This document shows positions 24,255 through 32,440 of a stretch of 32,777 nt of DNA, in pieces. A program made the translations under genes and the position numbers. The stretch is from positions 1 through 32,777 of the forward strand of contig VXNK01000060.1 of NCBI GenBank assembly GCA_009840595.1, written 5' to 3'. Below the pieces are notes generated by a model. It did not search any database. It saw only the letters and a program-made list of their open reading frames with translations, and was not told the DNA's origin. This DNA is from Rhodospirillaceae bacterium (GTDB taxonomy: Bacteria; Pseudomonadota; Alphaproteobacteria; Bin65). Position 1 is the stretch's first letter. Every line of letters begins with the position of its first letter.

Positions 24255-25235
24255 ATGAGCGGCGTTCCGGCATCCCGGATTCCCATTGTCGACCTGCACG
24301 ACTACCTGGCCGGCATCGAGGCGGGCCGGGCCGCGGCGGCGGCGGACATCTGCGCTGCGCTCGAGGGGATCGGCTTCTTCGGCATCGCGAACCACGGCGT
24401 TGCGAAGCACGTCGTCCGGGACGCCTTCGCCGCATCGCAGCGCTTTTTCGGCCAGCCGATGGCCGACAAGCTGACGGTCCGGATCAACATGGGCCACCGC
24501 GGCTATATGCCGATGGCGGATCAGCACCGGGCGGACGCGGCGAAACCGAACCTCAGCGAATCCTTCCTGATCGGTCCGGAGCTGGCGGAGGACGATCCGG
24601 CGGTCGTGGAAGGGCGGCCGTTGCACGGGGTCAACCCGTGGCCGGACGGGCTCGACGGGTTCCGGAACGCTCTCGCCGGCTATCGCGACGCCATGTCGAC
24701 CCTCGGCCTGCGGCTGTTGCCGCTGTTCGAGACCGCGCTCGATCTGCCCGAAGGGTTCTTTGCCGTGCGCTACCGCAATCCGATGGGATTCGTTCGGTCC
24801 CTGCACTATCCGCCGGCGCCGGACAACGCCGACCCGGAGCAGTATGGCGCCGCGCCGCACAGCGACTTCGGCTTCATCACCATCCTGGCACAGGACGATG
24901 TCGGCGGCCTGCAGGTCAGGACCCGCGACGGCGACTGGATCGACGCGCCCAACCTGCCCGGCGTGTTCCTGGTCAATATCGGCGACATGCTGATGCGCTG
25001 GACCAACGACCGTTTCCGCTCGACGGTGCACCGGGTGGTCAACGCGCCGGGCCGGGACCGCTATTCCCTGCCCTTCTTCTTCGACCCGGATTTCGAAACC
25101 GAGGTCGCCTGCCTGGAAAGCTGCACCGGCCCCGGCAACCCGCCGCGCTACGATCCGGTCGTGTGGGGCGACTACCTTACCGCCAGCTTCAACGCCAACC
25201 ACGCCTACCGCAAGGACGCCGGCCGACCGTCCTGA
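24255..25235 (+). CDS. 2-oxoglutarate/Fe(II)-dependent oxygenase, isopenicillin N synthase family
   Basis: A 326-residue non-haem iron oxygenase. The N-terminal DIOX_N-like region includes GFFGIANHGV (40-49). The iron triad is H202-x-D204 (APHSDFGFIT) and H259 (STVHRVV). R269-Y-S271 is the usual carboxylate-binding RxS. It would hydroxylate, desaturate or cyclise a small molecule using O2, with or without 2-oxoglutarate. Bacterial members next to TRAP and molybdenum hydroxylase genes are common, but their substrates are mostly unknown. The ATG at 24255 has GAGGAAACGGCAGG before it. It diverges from the molybdenum hydroxylase operon and converges with TRAP system 2 (13-bp gap, no terminator seen). 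Confidence 0.92.
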   Translation: MSGVPASRIPIVDLHDYLAGIEAGRAAAAADICAALEGIGFFGIANHGVAKHVVRDAFAASQRFFGQPMADKLTVRINMGHRGYMPMADQHRADAAKPNLSESFLIGPELAEDDPAVVEGRPLHGVNPWPDGLDGFRNALAGYRDAMSTLGLRLLPLFETALDLPEGFFAVRYRNPMGFVRSLHYPPAPDNADPEQYGAAPHSDFGFITILAQDDVGGLQVRTRDGDWIDAPNLPGVFLVNIGDMLMRWTNDRFRSTVHRVVNAPGRDRYSLPFFFDPDFETEVACLESCTGPGNPPRYDPVVWGDYLTASFNANHAYRKDAGRPS

Positions 25236-25248
25236 AGCCCGCCCGGCC

Positions 25249-26562
25249 TCAAAGCAGCGACGGGACGAACAGCGAAAGCGGCGGCACCAGCACGATCAGG
25301 GTGAGGCGCAGGATGTCGGCGCACCAGAAGGGCGTGACGCCGGCGAAGATGGTGCCGGTGCTGACGTCCGGCAGCACCCCGCGCAGGACGTAGACATTCA
25401 GGCCGACCGGCGGCGTGATCAGGCTGATCTCGGTCACCACCACCACGACGATGCCGAACCAGATCAGCACTTCCACTTTGGTCATGCCGAGACCGCCGGC
25501 GAGCGCCACGATCAGCGGTACGAAGACCGGGACGGTGAGGAGCAGCATCGACAGGCTCTCGAACACGCAGCCGAGCAGGATGTAGATCACCATGATGCCG
25601 AAGATCACAAAGATCGGCTGGATCGCCAGCGAACGCACGAACTCCGCGAGCTGGTTCGGCATGCCGGTTTCGTTGATGAAGTTGGCGAAGATCAGCGCGC
25701 CGATCAGCACCACGAACAGCATCGACGTGGTGACGCCGGTCTCCGCCAGCACCCGGAACAGCATCCGGCGGTCGAGCACCCGCTTGAACAGGGTGAACAG
25801 CAGCGCTCCGAACGCGCCGACGCCGGCCGCCTCGGTCGGCGTGAAGGCGCCGACATAGATACCGCCGATCACGACGACGAACAGCACCACCACGCCCCAG
25901 ACGTCGCGCAGGGCGCGCCAGCGCTCGGGCCAGGCCGTCCGCTCGCCGGGCGGACCGAGCTCCGGTTTCAGCCGGATCATGAACTGCACCGCGCCGACAT
26001 AAAAAAGAATCCCGACGATGCCGGGGAGGATGCCGGCGGCGAACAGTTTGCTGACATCGGACTGGGTGATCAGGCCGTAGATGACGAGGACCACGCTGGG
26101 CGGGATCAGGATGCCCAGCGTGCCGCCGGCGGCGATCGAGCCGGTCGCGATGCTGTCGGCATAGCCGAACCGGCGCATCGACGGCATCGCCACCTTGGCC
26201 ATGGTCGCCGCCGTGGCGAGCGACGAGCCGCAGATCGCGCTGAAGCCGCCGCAGGCGACGATGGTCGCCATCGCGAGGCCGCCGCGGCGATGGCCGAGAA
26301 AGGCGTTGGAGGCGGTGTAGAGCTGTTCCGAAAGTCCGGCCCGGCTGACGAAATTGCCCATCAGGATGAACAGCGGCACGACTGAGAGGGCATAGGATTC
26401 CGCCGTGTCGCGCGCGATCTGTGCGATCAGTGAAAAGGCGGGCGGCCAGTCGATCAGGATCGCGTAGCCGACCGCGCCGACCAGCGCCATGGCGAAGGCG
26501 ATCGGCAGGCGCAGGAAAACCAGGACCAGGAGGACGGCAAAGCCCAGGGCGGCGGCGAGCAT
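25249..26562 (-). CDS. dctM: TRAP transporter large permease (DctM family), system 2
   Basis: A 437-residue polytopic membrane protein, the channel subunit. Visible signatures are VVPLFILMGNFVSRAGLS (60-77), the CGSSLATAATMAKVAMP loop, AAGGTLGILIPPSVVLVIYG, GAFTPTEAAGVGAFGALL and LITPPVGLNVYVLRGVLPD near the C-terminus. It is the last gene of a dctP-dctQ-dctM operon and lies 22 bp after dctQ. Sequence differences from system 1 are throughout, so this is not a recent duplication and a different substrate is likely. Confidence 0.95.
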   Translation of the reverse strand: MLAAALGFAVLLVLVFLRLPIAFAMALVGAVGYAILIDWPPAFSLIAQIARDTAESYALSVVPLFILMGNFVSRAGLSEQLYTASNAFLGHRRGGLAMATIVACGGFSAICGSSLATAATMAKVAMPSMRRFGYADSIATGSIAAGGTLGILIPPSVVLVIYGLITQSDVSKLFAAGILPGIVGILFYVGAVQFMIRLKPELGPPGERTAWPERWRALRDVWGVVVLFVVVIGGIYVGAFTPTEAAGVGAFGALLFTLFKRVLDRRMLFRVLAETGVTTSMLFVVLIGALIFANFINETGMPNQLAEFVRSLAIQPIFVIFGIMVIYILLGCVFESLSMLLLTVPVFVPLIVALAGGLGMTKVEVLIWFGIVVVVVTEISLITPPVGLNVYVLRGVLPDVSTGTIFAGVTPFWCADILRLTLIVLVPPLSLFVPSLL

Positions 26563-26584
26563 GGCTGGCGTTGCCGGCTGCGCG

Positions 26585-27118
26585 CTAGATCAGCCCCGGC
26601 GCCGGCTCGGTATGGCCGCGTAGATAGCGCCCGATATTCGCCAGGAAGATCAGCGCACCGACCCCGGCCAGCACCGCCATGTAATAGATGAGGGGCGCCT
26701 GGGGCAGCCGCAGATATTCCGTGACGTCGCCGTAGTCGGCGATCTTGACGGCATAGAGCCAGAGCCGCCACGCGAGGACGGCGAGGATGGCGGCGCAGAC
26801 CAGGTTGATCGCGATCTGGCGCGGCCGCACCAGGGCTTCCGGCGTCAACGGATCGAGCAGGTCGATGGTGACGTGGCTTTCCTGCCGGCACACCGAGGGC
26901 AGCCCGGCGTAGATCAGCGCCGCCATCAGCACCTCGGTGATCTCGGAGCCGCCGGGCAGGGGCGCGTTGAGCAGTTCGCGGCCGATCACGTCGACCACGC
27001 TGACCAGCATGATGAAGAACAGGAACAGCCCCGCCAGCCCGCCGGACACCCGGTGAATTCCCTGGGTGAAGCGGGCTGGCGGAAGCTCTGTCGCCGAATC
27101 GGACGAAGCGTTCGGCAT
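26585..27118 (-). CDS. dctQ: TRAP transporter small permease (DctQ family), system 2
   Basis: A 177-residue, four-helix membrane protein, with segments at about 28-46, 62-77, 102-126 and 142-162. The HVTIDLLDPL loop after the second helix is the DctQ signature. The polar, Ser/Ala-rich N-terminal ~20 residues precede the first helix. The ATG at 27118 is 28 bp after the dctP stop. It works only with the DctM encoded next to it. Confidence 0.92.
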   Translation of the reverse strand: MPNASSDSATELPPARFTQGIHRVSGGLAGLFLFFIMLVSVVDVIGRELLNAPLPGGSEITEVLMAALIYAGLPSVCRQESHVTIDLLDPLTPEALVRPRQIAINLVCAAILAVLAWRLWLYAVKIADYGDVTEYLRLPQAPLIYYMAVLAGVGALIFLANIGRYLRGHTEPAPGLI

Positions 27119-27146
27119 GACGGCAGGGCGCTTGCGCGCGTCCTGC

Positions 27147-28166
27147 CTACATGCCCTTCTTGACCTTCTGGACCTCGGCGCGCAGCGCCTTCAGCACATC
27201 CGCGGCGTCCTTGGCGCCCTCGGCTACGGCCCGCTTGATCCACCAGTCGTCGAGCCCGGCCAGCTTGGCCTTGACGGCCTTTGCGGTCGCCGCGTCGAAG
27301 ACGCCGACCTTGTTGCCCGCGGCCGTCAGCTTCTCGACGGCGAGGCTGTCGGCGCCGTCCCAGGTCCGGCCCATGATGCCGGACATGTGCTCGCCGCCGA
27401 CCTTCTTCAGCGCGGCTTTGTCGGCCGCGTTCAGGCTGTCGTATTTGCGCTGGTTCATCACCACGGCGAAGCTGGCCGAATAGAGGCCGCCCGGCAGCGC
27501 GTAGTGATGCTTGACCACGCCGCCCAGCTTGAAGCTGTAGATCGTCTCGATCGAGAAGAAGATGCCGTCGGCAACGCCCTGCTGGAGGATCTCCTGCGCC
27601 TTGGTCACCGGGGCGGAGACGCTGACGATGCCGAGCCGCTTGGCGATCTGGCTCTGGACCCCGCCGCCGGTGCGCACCTTCATGCCCTTGACCTGGCCGA
27701 TATTGGCGATCGGGCCGCGGGAGTGGACCAGGCCGGGGCCGTGGGTGAACAGGGCCACCAGCTGCACGCCCTTGTGCTCGTCGCGCTTGCCGAAGCGGCC
27801 GGTGTAGGTGCGCCAGAAGGCGCGGGACATCTGCTCGGCATTGCCGTCCGCGCCCGGCAGTTCGATCATCTGGGTCAGCACGAAGCGGCCGGTGGTGTAA
27901 CCGTGGGTGATCCAGGCCATGTCGGCGATGCCGTCGCGCACCCGGTCGTAGAGGACGCGCGGGTTGATCGGCGGATAGGTCATCCGGACCTTGACCTTGC
28001 CGGCGCTGGCTTTCGTCAGGTCCTTGATCCATGTCGGCCAGCCGTTGGTATTCATGGCGTGGCGCGGACCGGCATAGGTTTCCAGCCGGATCGTGGTGTC
28101 CGCCTGGGCCACGCCGGCGGCTGTGAATGCGACAGCAGCCGCGACGGCGAATATCGTGCGATACAT
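27147..28166 (-). CDS. dctP: TRAP transporter substrate-binding protein (DctP family), system 2
   Basis: A 339-residue periplasmic binding protein with a short signal peptide: MYRTIFAVAAAVAFTAAG, then a VAQA|D cleavage site near residue 22. The VKGMKVRTGGG segment supplies the ligand arginine, and QEILQQGVADGIFFSIE is the following family motif. A strong GGGAGGAGAG ribosome binding site precedes the ATG at 28166. The sequence is clearly unlike the system 1 binding protein, so the two are not recent copies. It diverges from the crotonase/CoA-ligase pair across 148 bp, suggesting that the imported compound is activated to a CoA thioester by those genes. Confidence 0.93.
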   Translation of the reverse strand: MYRTIFAVAAAVAFTAAGVAQADTTIRLETYAGPRHAMNTNGWPTWIKDLTKASAGKVKVRMTYPPINPRVLYDRVRDGIADMAWITHGYTTGRFVLTQMIELPGADGNAEQMSRAFWRTYTGRFGKRDEHKGVQLVALFTHGPGLVHSRGPIANIGQVKGMKVRTGGGVQSQIAKRLGIVSVSAPVTKAQEILQQGVADGIFFSIETIYSFKLGGVVKHHYALPGGLYSASFAVVMNQRKYDSLNAADKAALKKVGGEHMSGIMGRTWDGADSLAVEKLTAAGNKVGVFDAATAKAVKAKLAGLDDWWIKRAVAEGAKDAADVLKALRAEVQKVKKGM

Positions 28167-28187
28167 GAGTAGACTCTCCTCCCTGGA

Positions 28188-28254
28188 TTTTGAAACCGGT
28201 CTCCGATCGCCCGCTAGGGCTGTATTCCCGAATGCTCCCCATGCTATTTCAAAA
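28188..28254. promoter_or_regulatory. spaced inverted repeat TTTTGAAA ... TTTCAAAA in the divergent promoter region
   Basis: TTTTGAAA (28188-28195) and TTTCAAAA (28247-28254) are exact inverted copies, 51 bp apart. They lie in the 148-bp gap between dctP of system 2 and the crotonase gene. The first arm continues as TTTTGAAACCGG, close to the TTTGAAACGG before the oxygenase gene at 24210. A shared regulator is possible but unproved. Confidence 0.4.
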
Positions 28255-28314
28255 GACGAGGCCGCGAAAGACGTTCGGACGCAGCATTCGGAGCGGACAC
28301 AGGAAGGCGGGAGC

Positions 28315-29169
28315 GTGGACTATCGGGATCTGACTGTCGAACGGCGCACGCTGGAACGCGGTGGCTCAGTGGGTCGGATTGTCATCGACCGGCCGAACCA
28401 GCTGAACGCTCTGCGCATGACCGTGACCGACCGCGAACTGATCTGCGCGCTCGACTCGTTCGAGGCGGAAGACGATATGCGCGCGGTTATTCTGACCGGC
28501 GCGGGCGATCGCGCTTTCTGTACCGGCTGGGATCTATCGCTAATCGAGGACAGTTCGATCCCGGCGCTCGAAGGCCTGATTCGTGCCAACACGGAGTTGT
28601 TCCTCAAAATTTGGCACCTGCGCCAGCCGGTGATCGCAGCGGTCAACGGGCACGCGGTCGGAACCGGGGCGGCGATCGCCTTGGCTGCGGACCTGACCGT
28701 CGTTTCGGAGACGGCGCGGCTGGCCGAGCCGGAAATCCGCCACGGCGCCCTGTCCCCGTTCCTGATCCTGCCGTTCCTGACCCATGCCAAGGCGGCGCAC
28801 TCATTTTACTACACCGGCGACGCGCTGGACGCGCAGGCGATGCACCGCCTGGGACTGGCCAACGCGGTCGTACCACCCGAAGCACTGGCCGACGAAGCAA
28901 TGCGCGTTGCGGCGCGCCTGGCGCTGGTGCCGCCTTGGGCTCTGCAGATGAAAAAACGCAGCCTGCGGGCTGCCTACGAGGCAATGGGCTTCGGCACGGC
29001 GATCCGGCATCACGCCTTGGCGGACACGCTGGTGATCGGCGGCGACTTTCCGGAACAGCGGGCGCTGCTCGACATCCTGGAAAAACAGGGAATGCGCGCT
29101 TTCCTGCAGGCGCGGGACGGGCCGTTTCGCGACATGGCGCCGCCCGACTCCGAATCCGGGAGGTCGTGA
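28315..29169 (+). CDS. enoyl-CoA hydratase/isomerase (crotonase)-family protein
   Basis: A 284-residue crotonase-fold protein. The oxyanion-hole regions are DRAFCTGWDLS (65-75) and VNGHAVGTGAAIALAAD (110-126). Aligned to rat enoyl-CoA hydratase, E164 corresponds to E140 (AEPEI), but E144 is replaced by A120. Only one of the two hydratase glutamates remains, so simple hydration is doubtful; isomerase, hydrolase or C-C-bond chemistry on a CoA thioester is more likely. The GTG at 28315 is preferred: AGGAAGG precedes it, and upstream in-frame sequence overlaps dctP and looks non-coding. The CoA ligase follows after 10-40 bp, so its substrate is probably the product of that ligase. Confidence 0.88.
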   Translation: MDYRDLTVERRTLERGGSVGRIVIDRPNQLNALRMTVTDRELICALDSFEAEDDMRAVILTGAGDRAFCTGWDLSLIEDSSIPALEGLIRANTELFLKIWHLRQPVIAAVNGHAVGTGAAIALAADLTVVSETARLAEPEIRHGALSPFLILPFLTHAKAAHSFYYTGDALDAQAMHRLGLANAVVPPEALADEAMRVAARLALVPPWALQMKKRSLRAAYEAMGFGTAIRHHALADTLVIGGDFPEQRALLDILEKQGMRAFLQARDGPFRDMAPPDSESGRS

Positions 29170-29209
29170 CCTGCAAACGATGGCCGGCCCCGGAGGTGCA
29201 GGAGAGTCC

Positions 29210-30730
29210 GTGCCCACCGTGGGCGCCCTGCTCGAGCGCCGCGCCCTGCTCGACCGGGACACACCGGCGCTGATCGCGGGATCGCTCCGACTGAGCTTCG
29301 GTCAGTTGCAGGTTTGGGTGGAAGCGGTCGCCGGCGCTTTGGCGGCCGAAGGCGTGGGCAGGGGCGACCGCGTCGCCGTCCTATCGCCCAACAGCCCCGA
29401 GGGCGTCGCGCTTTACTATGGCGCGGCACGCAACGGCGCCATTCTATGCACTCTCAACGTCCGGCTGGCCGACGACGAACTCGCCGCCATTCTGACGGAT
29501 GCCGAACCTGCGCTCCTGGTCGCCCATCCCGATTGTTCGGACCGCGCCATCGCCCTTGCAGGACGGGTAAGGGTCGCGCGGGTTTGGCGCTTCGATGCAG
29601 CGCCGATGCCGCCGCCCTTGGAACGGCCGGTCGAAACGGTGTACGCGGCTGCCGGAACCGTTTGCCGGCAGTCTCCGGTCGCCGCCGCCGATCCGCTTCT
29701 ACTGGTCTATACCTCGGGCACGACCGGCCGGCCGAAGGGCGCCGTGATGACCCATGCCGGCATGGTCTGGGCGTCGGCGACGATGGCCCACACCCTGGAT
29801 TACCGCTACCGGGATGTCGGGTTGATCCCGGTGCCTCTGTTCCATGTCGGCGGCATGTCCTTCGCCACCTTCTTCGTTCATGCCGGCGCTACCGCGGTTC
29901 TGCCGCCGGCATGGCAGCCGGAAGCGATGCTGGACCTGATCGCGGCGGAGCGGGTCAACCATTTCTTCGCCGTCGCGGCGATGCTCCGGGGGCTGCTCGA
30001 CGCGCCGGGCTTCGCGCGGGCCGATCTTTCGAGCCTGCGCTGGATCCTGGCCGGCGGCGCGCCCGTGCCGGCCGACCTGATCCGCGCCTTCGGGTGTCGC
30101 GACATTCCTGTGTTGCAAACCTACGGCGCCACGGAAACCGCTGGGCCGGCAACGGCGGTCGACCTGGCTCACGCTGAAGTGAAAGCCGGTTCTGCCGGGT
30201 TGCCCTTCTTCCACACCGACCTGCGTATCGCGGACGACGCCGGTCGAGCCCTGCCGGCAGACACGGTCGGCGAAATCCATGTGCGTGCACCGCATCTGTT
30301 CGCCGGCTACTGGCGCAATCCGGCGGAGACGGCTGCAGCTTTCGCCGGCGACTGGTACCGGAGCGGCGATATCGGCCGACTCGACCGGGAAGGCTATCTA
30401 TGGATCGAGGGGCGCCGCCGGGATCTCATCGTGTCGGGCGGTGAGAATATCTTTCCCGCCGAGGTCGAAGCCGTTTTGGAGGCGCATCCGGCGATCGCCG
30501 AGGCAGGGGTCGTCGGCCGGCCCGATTCGGCATGGGGTGAGGTCCCGGTTGCGGTCATCGTGGCGGTGCCGGGCGCTGCGGCCCCGGACCCGACCGAACT
30601 GGCGCGCTTCTGTGCTGGCCGGCTCGCCCGCTACAAGATTCCGAAGCTTGTCGAGACGTCGGAAATGCCGTTGCCGCGAAATGCGGCGGGTAAACTCCTC
30701 AGGCACCTCTTGCGAAGCGGGCGGCCATAA
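29210..30730 (+). CDS. AMP-forming acyl-CoA ligase (acyl-CoA synthetase family)
   Basis: A 506-residue ANL-superfamily ligase that would activate a carboxylic acid to its CoA thioester by way of an acyl-adenylate. The P-loop-like YTSGTTGRPKG (167-177), YGATET (305-310), YRSGDIGRLDREGYLWIEGR (383-402), the hinge GRRRDLIVSGGENIFPAEVE and the catalytic K495 in PRNAAGK are all present. I prefer the GTG at 29210, which has GGAG 5 nt upstream. An ATG at 29180 lacks a ribosome binding site and would add ten residues. It forms an operon with the crotonase gene. Substrate class (medium-chain, aromatic or malonate-like) cannot be read reliably. Confidence 0.92.
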   Translation: MPTVGALLERRALLDRDTPALIAGSLRLSFGQLQVWVEAVAGALAAEGVGRGDRVAVLSPNSPEGVALYYGAARNGAILCTLNVRLADDELAAILTDAEPALLVAHPDCSDRAIALAGRVRVARVWRFDAAPMPPPLERPVETVYAAAGTVCRQSPVAAADPLLLVYTSGTTGRPKGAVMTHAGMVWASATMAHTLDYRYRDVGLIPVPLFHVGGMSFATFFVHAGATAVLPPAWQPEAMLDLIAAERVNHFFAVAAMLRGLLDAPGFARADLSSLRWILAGGAPVPADLIRAFGCRDIPVLQTYGATETAGPATAVDLAHAEVKAGSAGLPFFHTDLRIADDAGRALPADTVGEIHVRAPHLFAGYWRNPAETAAAFAGDWYRSGDIGRLDREGYLWIEGRRRDLIVSGGENIFPAEVEAVLEAHPAIAEAGVVGRPDSAWGEVPVAVIVAVPGAAAPDPTELARFCAGRLARYKIPKLVETSEMPLPRNAAGKLLRHLLRSGRP

Positions 30731-31143
30731 CCCGGTGCGGCGGCTTCACCTGTTCCGGAATATCCGGCGCGATAGGCACACGCCCCGCTCAGGAGGCCGG
30801 CAAGGCTATTGCAGAGTCGGTCTCAGTTCAGGACAACTGTTCGTTTCCTCGGGTCTTGGTATCATCGACCGGCCAGCGTGCCGGTCGGCCTTCGATAGCA
30901 GTGCCGAAAGACAAGCCGATAGGGCTCCGGACACTGCGTCCGGTCATCCGGATGTTTTGCGCGGTCTGCTTTTTCCCGCCGCACTATCGACCAAGATTAG
31001 CCCCGGTTAGGCCTGCTGGCCATCTCGAAGCGCATTGGCGAATTCTCGAACGTGCTGGCTTCGCTGGCGAGGGATTCGATGATCTTCTGGGAATTCCCGA
31101 GTAGGCGAGTCGAGCGCGGCCTGCCGCAAAACTGCGGAGAAAA
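30731..31143. other. intergenic region between convergent CoA ligase and thiolase
   Basis: These 413 bp separate two convergent genes. I find no supportable coding sequence: open frames here lack family motifs and good starts. Near the right end CCGCA-AAAC-TGCGG (31124-31137) forms a small hairpin 6 nt past the thiolase stop, but no T-tract follows, so a terminator is only possible. Base composition falls compared with the flanking genes, as expected of non-coding or decayed DNA. Confidence 0.5.
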
Positions 31144-32397
31144 TTACCCCGCCCGCTCCAGGATGGTCACGGCGCAGGCGGCTTCGTCGAAGCCGATGAC
31201 GCCGCCGCCGTTTTCCGACAGGGCGAGCGCCGCGCCCTCGACCTGGCGGGCGCCGGCCTCGCCGCGCAGCTGCCGGGCCAGCTCGTAGATCATCGACAGG
31301 CCGGTCGCGCCGACCGGGTGGCCCTTGGACACCAGCCCGCCCGACGTGTTGATCGGGATGCGCCCGCCGATCGCCGTTTCGCCGCTCTCGACCAGTTCGC
31401 CGCCCCGGCCGGGCTCGGCGAACCCCATCATCTCGGCCTGGTAGATCTCGCAGAAGGAGGTCGCGTCGTGGACCTCGGCAACGTCGATGTCCTGCGGGCC
31501 GACGCCGGCCCGGGCGTAGGCCTTCTGCGCCGCGATATGCGACAGGCCGGGCTCGTCGAGCCGGCGATACTTGCCGCCGGCCAGTTCGCAGGCCCGGATG
31601 CGGATGGCGCGCTCTTGCACCTCCGCCGGCTGGCCGCGCAGGAAATCCTCTGAGCAGACCAGCACCGCCGCCGCGCCGTCGCCGACCGGCGAGCACATGG
31701 CCCGGGTCAGCGGCCAGCTCACCGGCCGGTCGTTCAGCACGTCGTCGACCGAAAGCTCGAAGCTGTATTGCGCCTTCTCGTTGCGCGCGCCGTTGCGGTG
31801 GTTCTTGGCCGCGCCGGCGGCGATCTGGCGCTGCGTCGTGCCGTGGGCCTTCATGTGGTAGCAGGCCTGCATGGCGTAGGTGTCCATGAACACCGTCCGG
31901 TCCGGCCCTTCCTCGAACGGCTTGCCGGCCTCTTCGCCGGCCTCGGCGTAGTAATTGCGCCATTCCTCCGGCGTCAGCTGGTCGATCGCCGCCCGGTAGA
32001 CCGCCATCGTGTCTTCCGGCGCGGCCGGGTTGAACAGCTTCTCTACGCCGATGGCGAGGCTGACGTCGCACTGGCCGGACAGGATGTCCTTGCGCGCGCC
32101 GTGCAGCGCCATCTGGGCCGAGGCGCAGCCGCCCTCGACATTGACCATCGGCACGCGTTCCGGGAACAGGCCCGCGCGCACCAGCGGCGCGAACAGCACC
32201 TGGCCGCGGATCGAGGCCTGGCCGTCGACCCACAGGCCGCAGTTGGAGAACCAGCCGAACTCGATGGCGTCGCCGGTCTCCATGCCGGCGTCTGCGAGGG
32301 CGGCGCAATAGGCCTCGCGGGCGAGGTCGCGATAGCTTTTATCGGGTGCGCGTTCGAAGCGGGTCGAACTGGCGCCGACGATCCAGGCGTCGGTCAT
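31144..32397 (-). CDS. thiolase-family protein, SCP2/lipid-transfer type
   Basis: A 417-residue thiolase-fold protein. The nucleophilic cysteine is C91 (VNVEGGCASAQMAL), and the histidines are H310 (AEVHDATSFCE) and H360 (VSKGHPVGATG). The VHDATSF form, in place of the NEAF of classical thiolases, places it in the SCP2-thiolase/lipid-transfer group. Such proteins thiolyse or retro-aldol-cleave CoA esters and often need a DUF35 (OB-fold) partner. No DUF35 gene lies next to it; the next gene upstream encodes DUF2794. The ATG at 32397 follows AGGAGGCTCC-like sequence. It may complete the CoA-ester route with the ligase and crotonase, although it is on the opposite strand and separate from them. 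Confidence 0.9.
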   Translation of the reverse strand: MTDAWIVGASSTRFERAPDKSYRDLAREAYCAALADAGMETGDAIEFGWFSNCGLWVDGQASIRGQVLFAPLVRAGLFPERVPMVNVEGGCASAQMALHGARKDILSGQCDVSLAIGVEKLFNPAAPEDTMAVYRAAIDQLTPEEWRNYYAEAGEEAGKPFEEGPDRTVFMDTYAMQACYHMKAHGTTQRQIAAGAAKNHRNGARNEKAQYSFELSVDDVLNDRPVSWPLTRAMCSPVGDGAAAVLVCSEDFLRGQPAEVQERAIRIRACELAGGKYRRLDEPGLSHIAAQKAYARAGVGPQDIDVAEVHDATSFCEIYQAEMMGFAEPGRGGELVESGETAIGGRIPINTSGGLVSKGHPVGATGLSMIYELARQLRGEAGARQVEGAALALSENGGGVIGFDEAACAVTILERAG

Positions 32398-32440
32398 GGC
32401 AGGAGCCTCCGCATGCCGGGGCAGGGGACGGGCGGGCCGG

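Noticed and set aside
30780..31010. Short plus-strand peptide containing SSGQLFVSSGLG, slightly like a RidA strand
   Set aside because: Only about ten residues resemble the family, there is no start, and no other RidA block follows; it is better read as non-coding.
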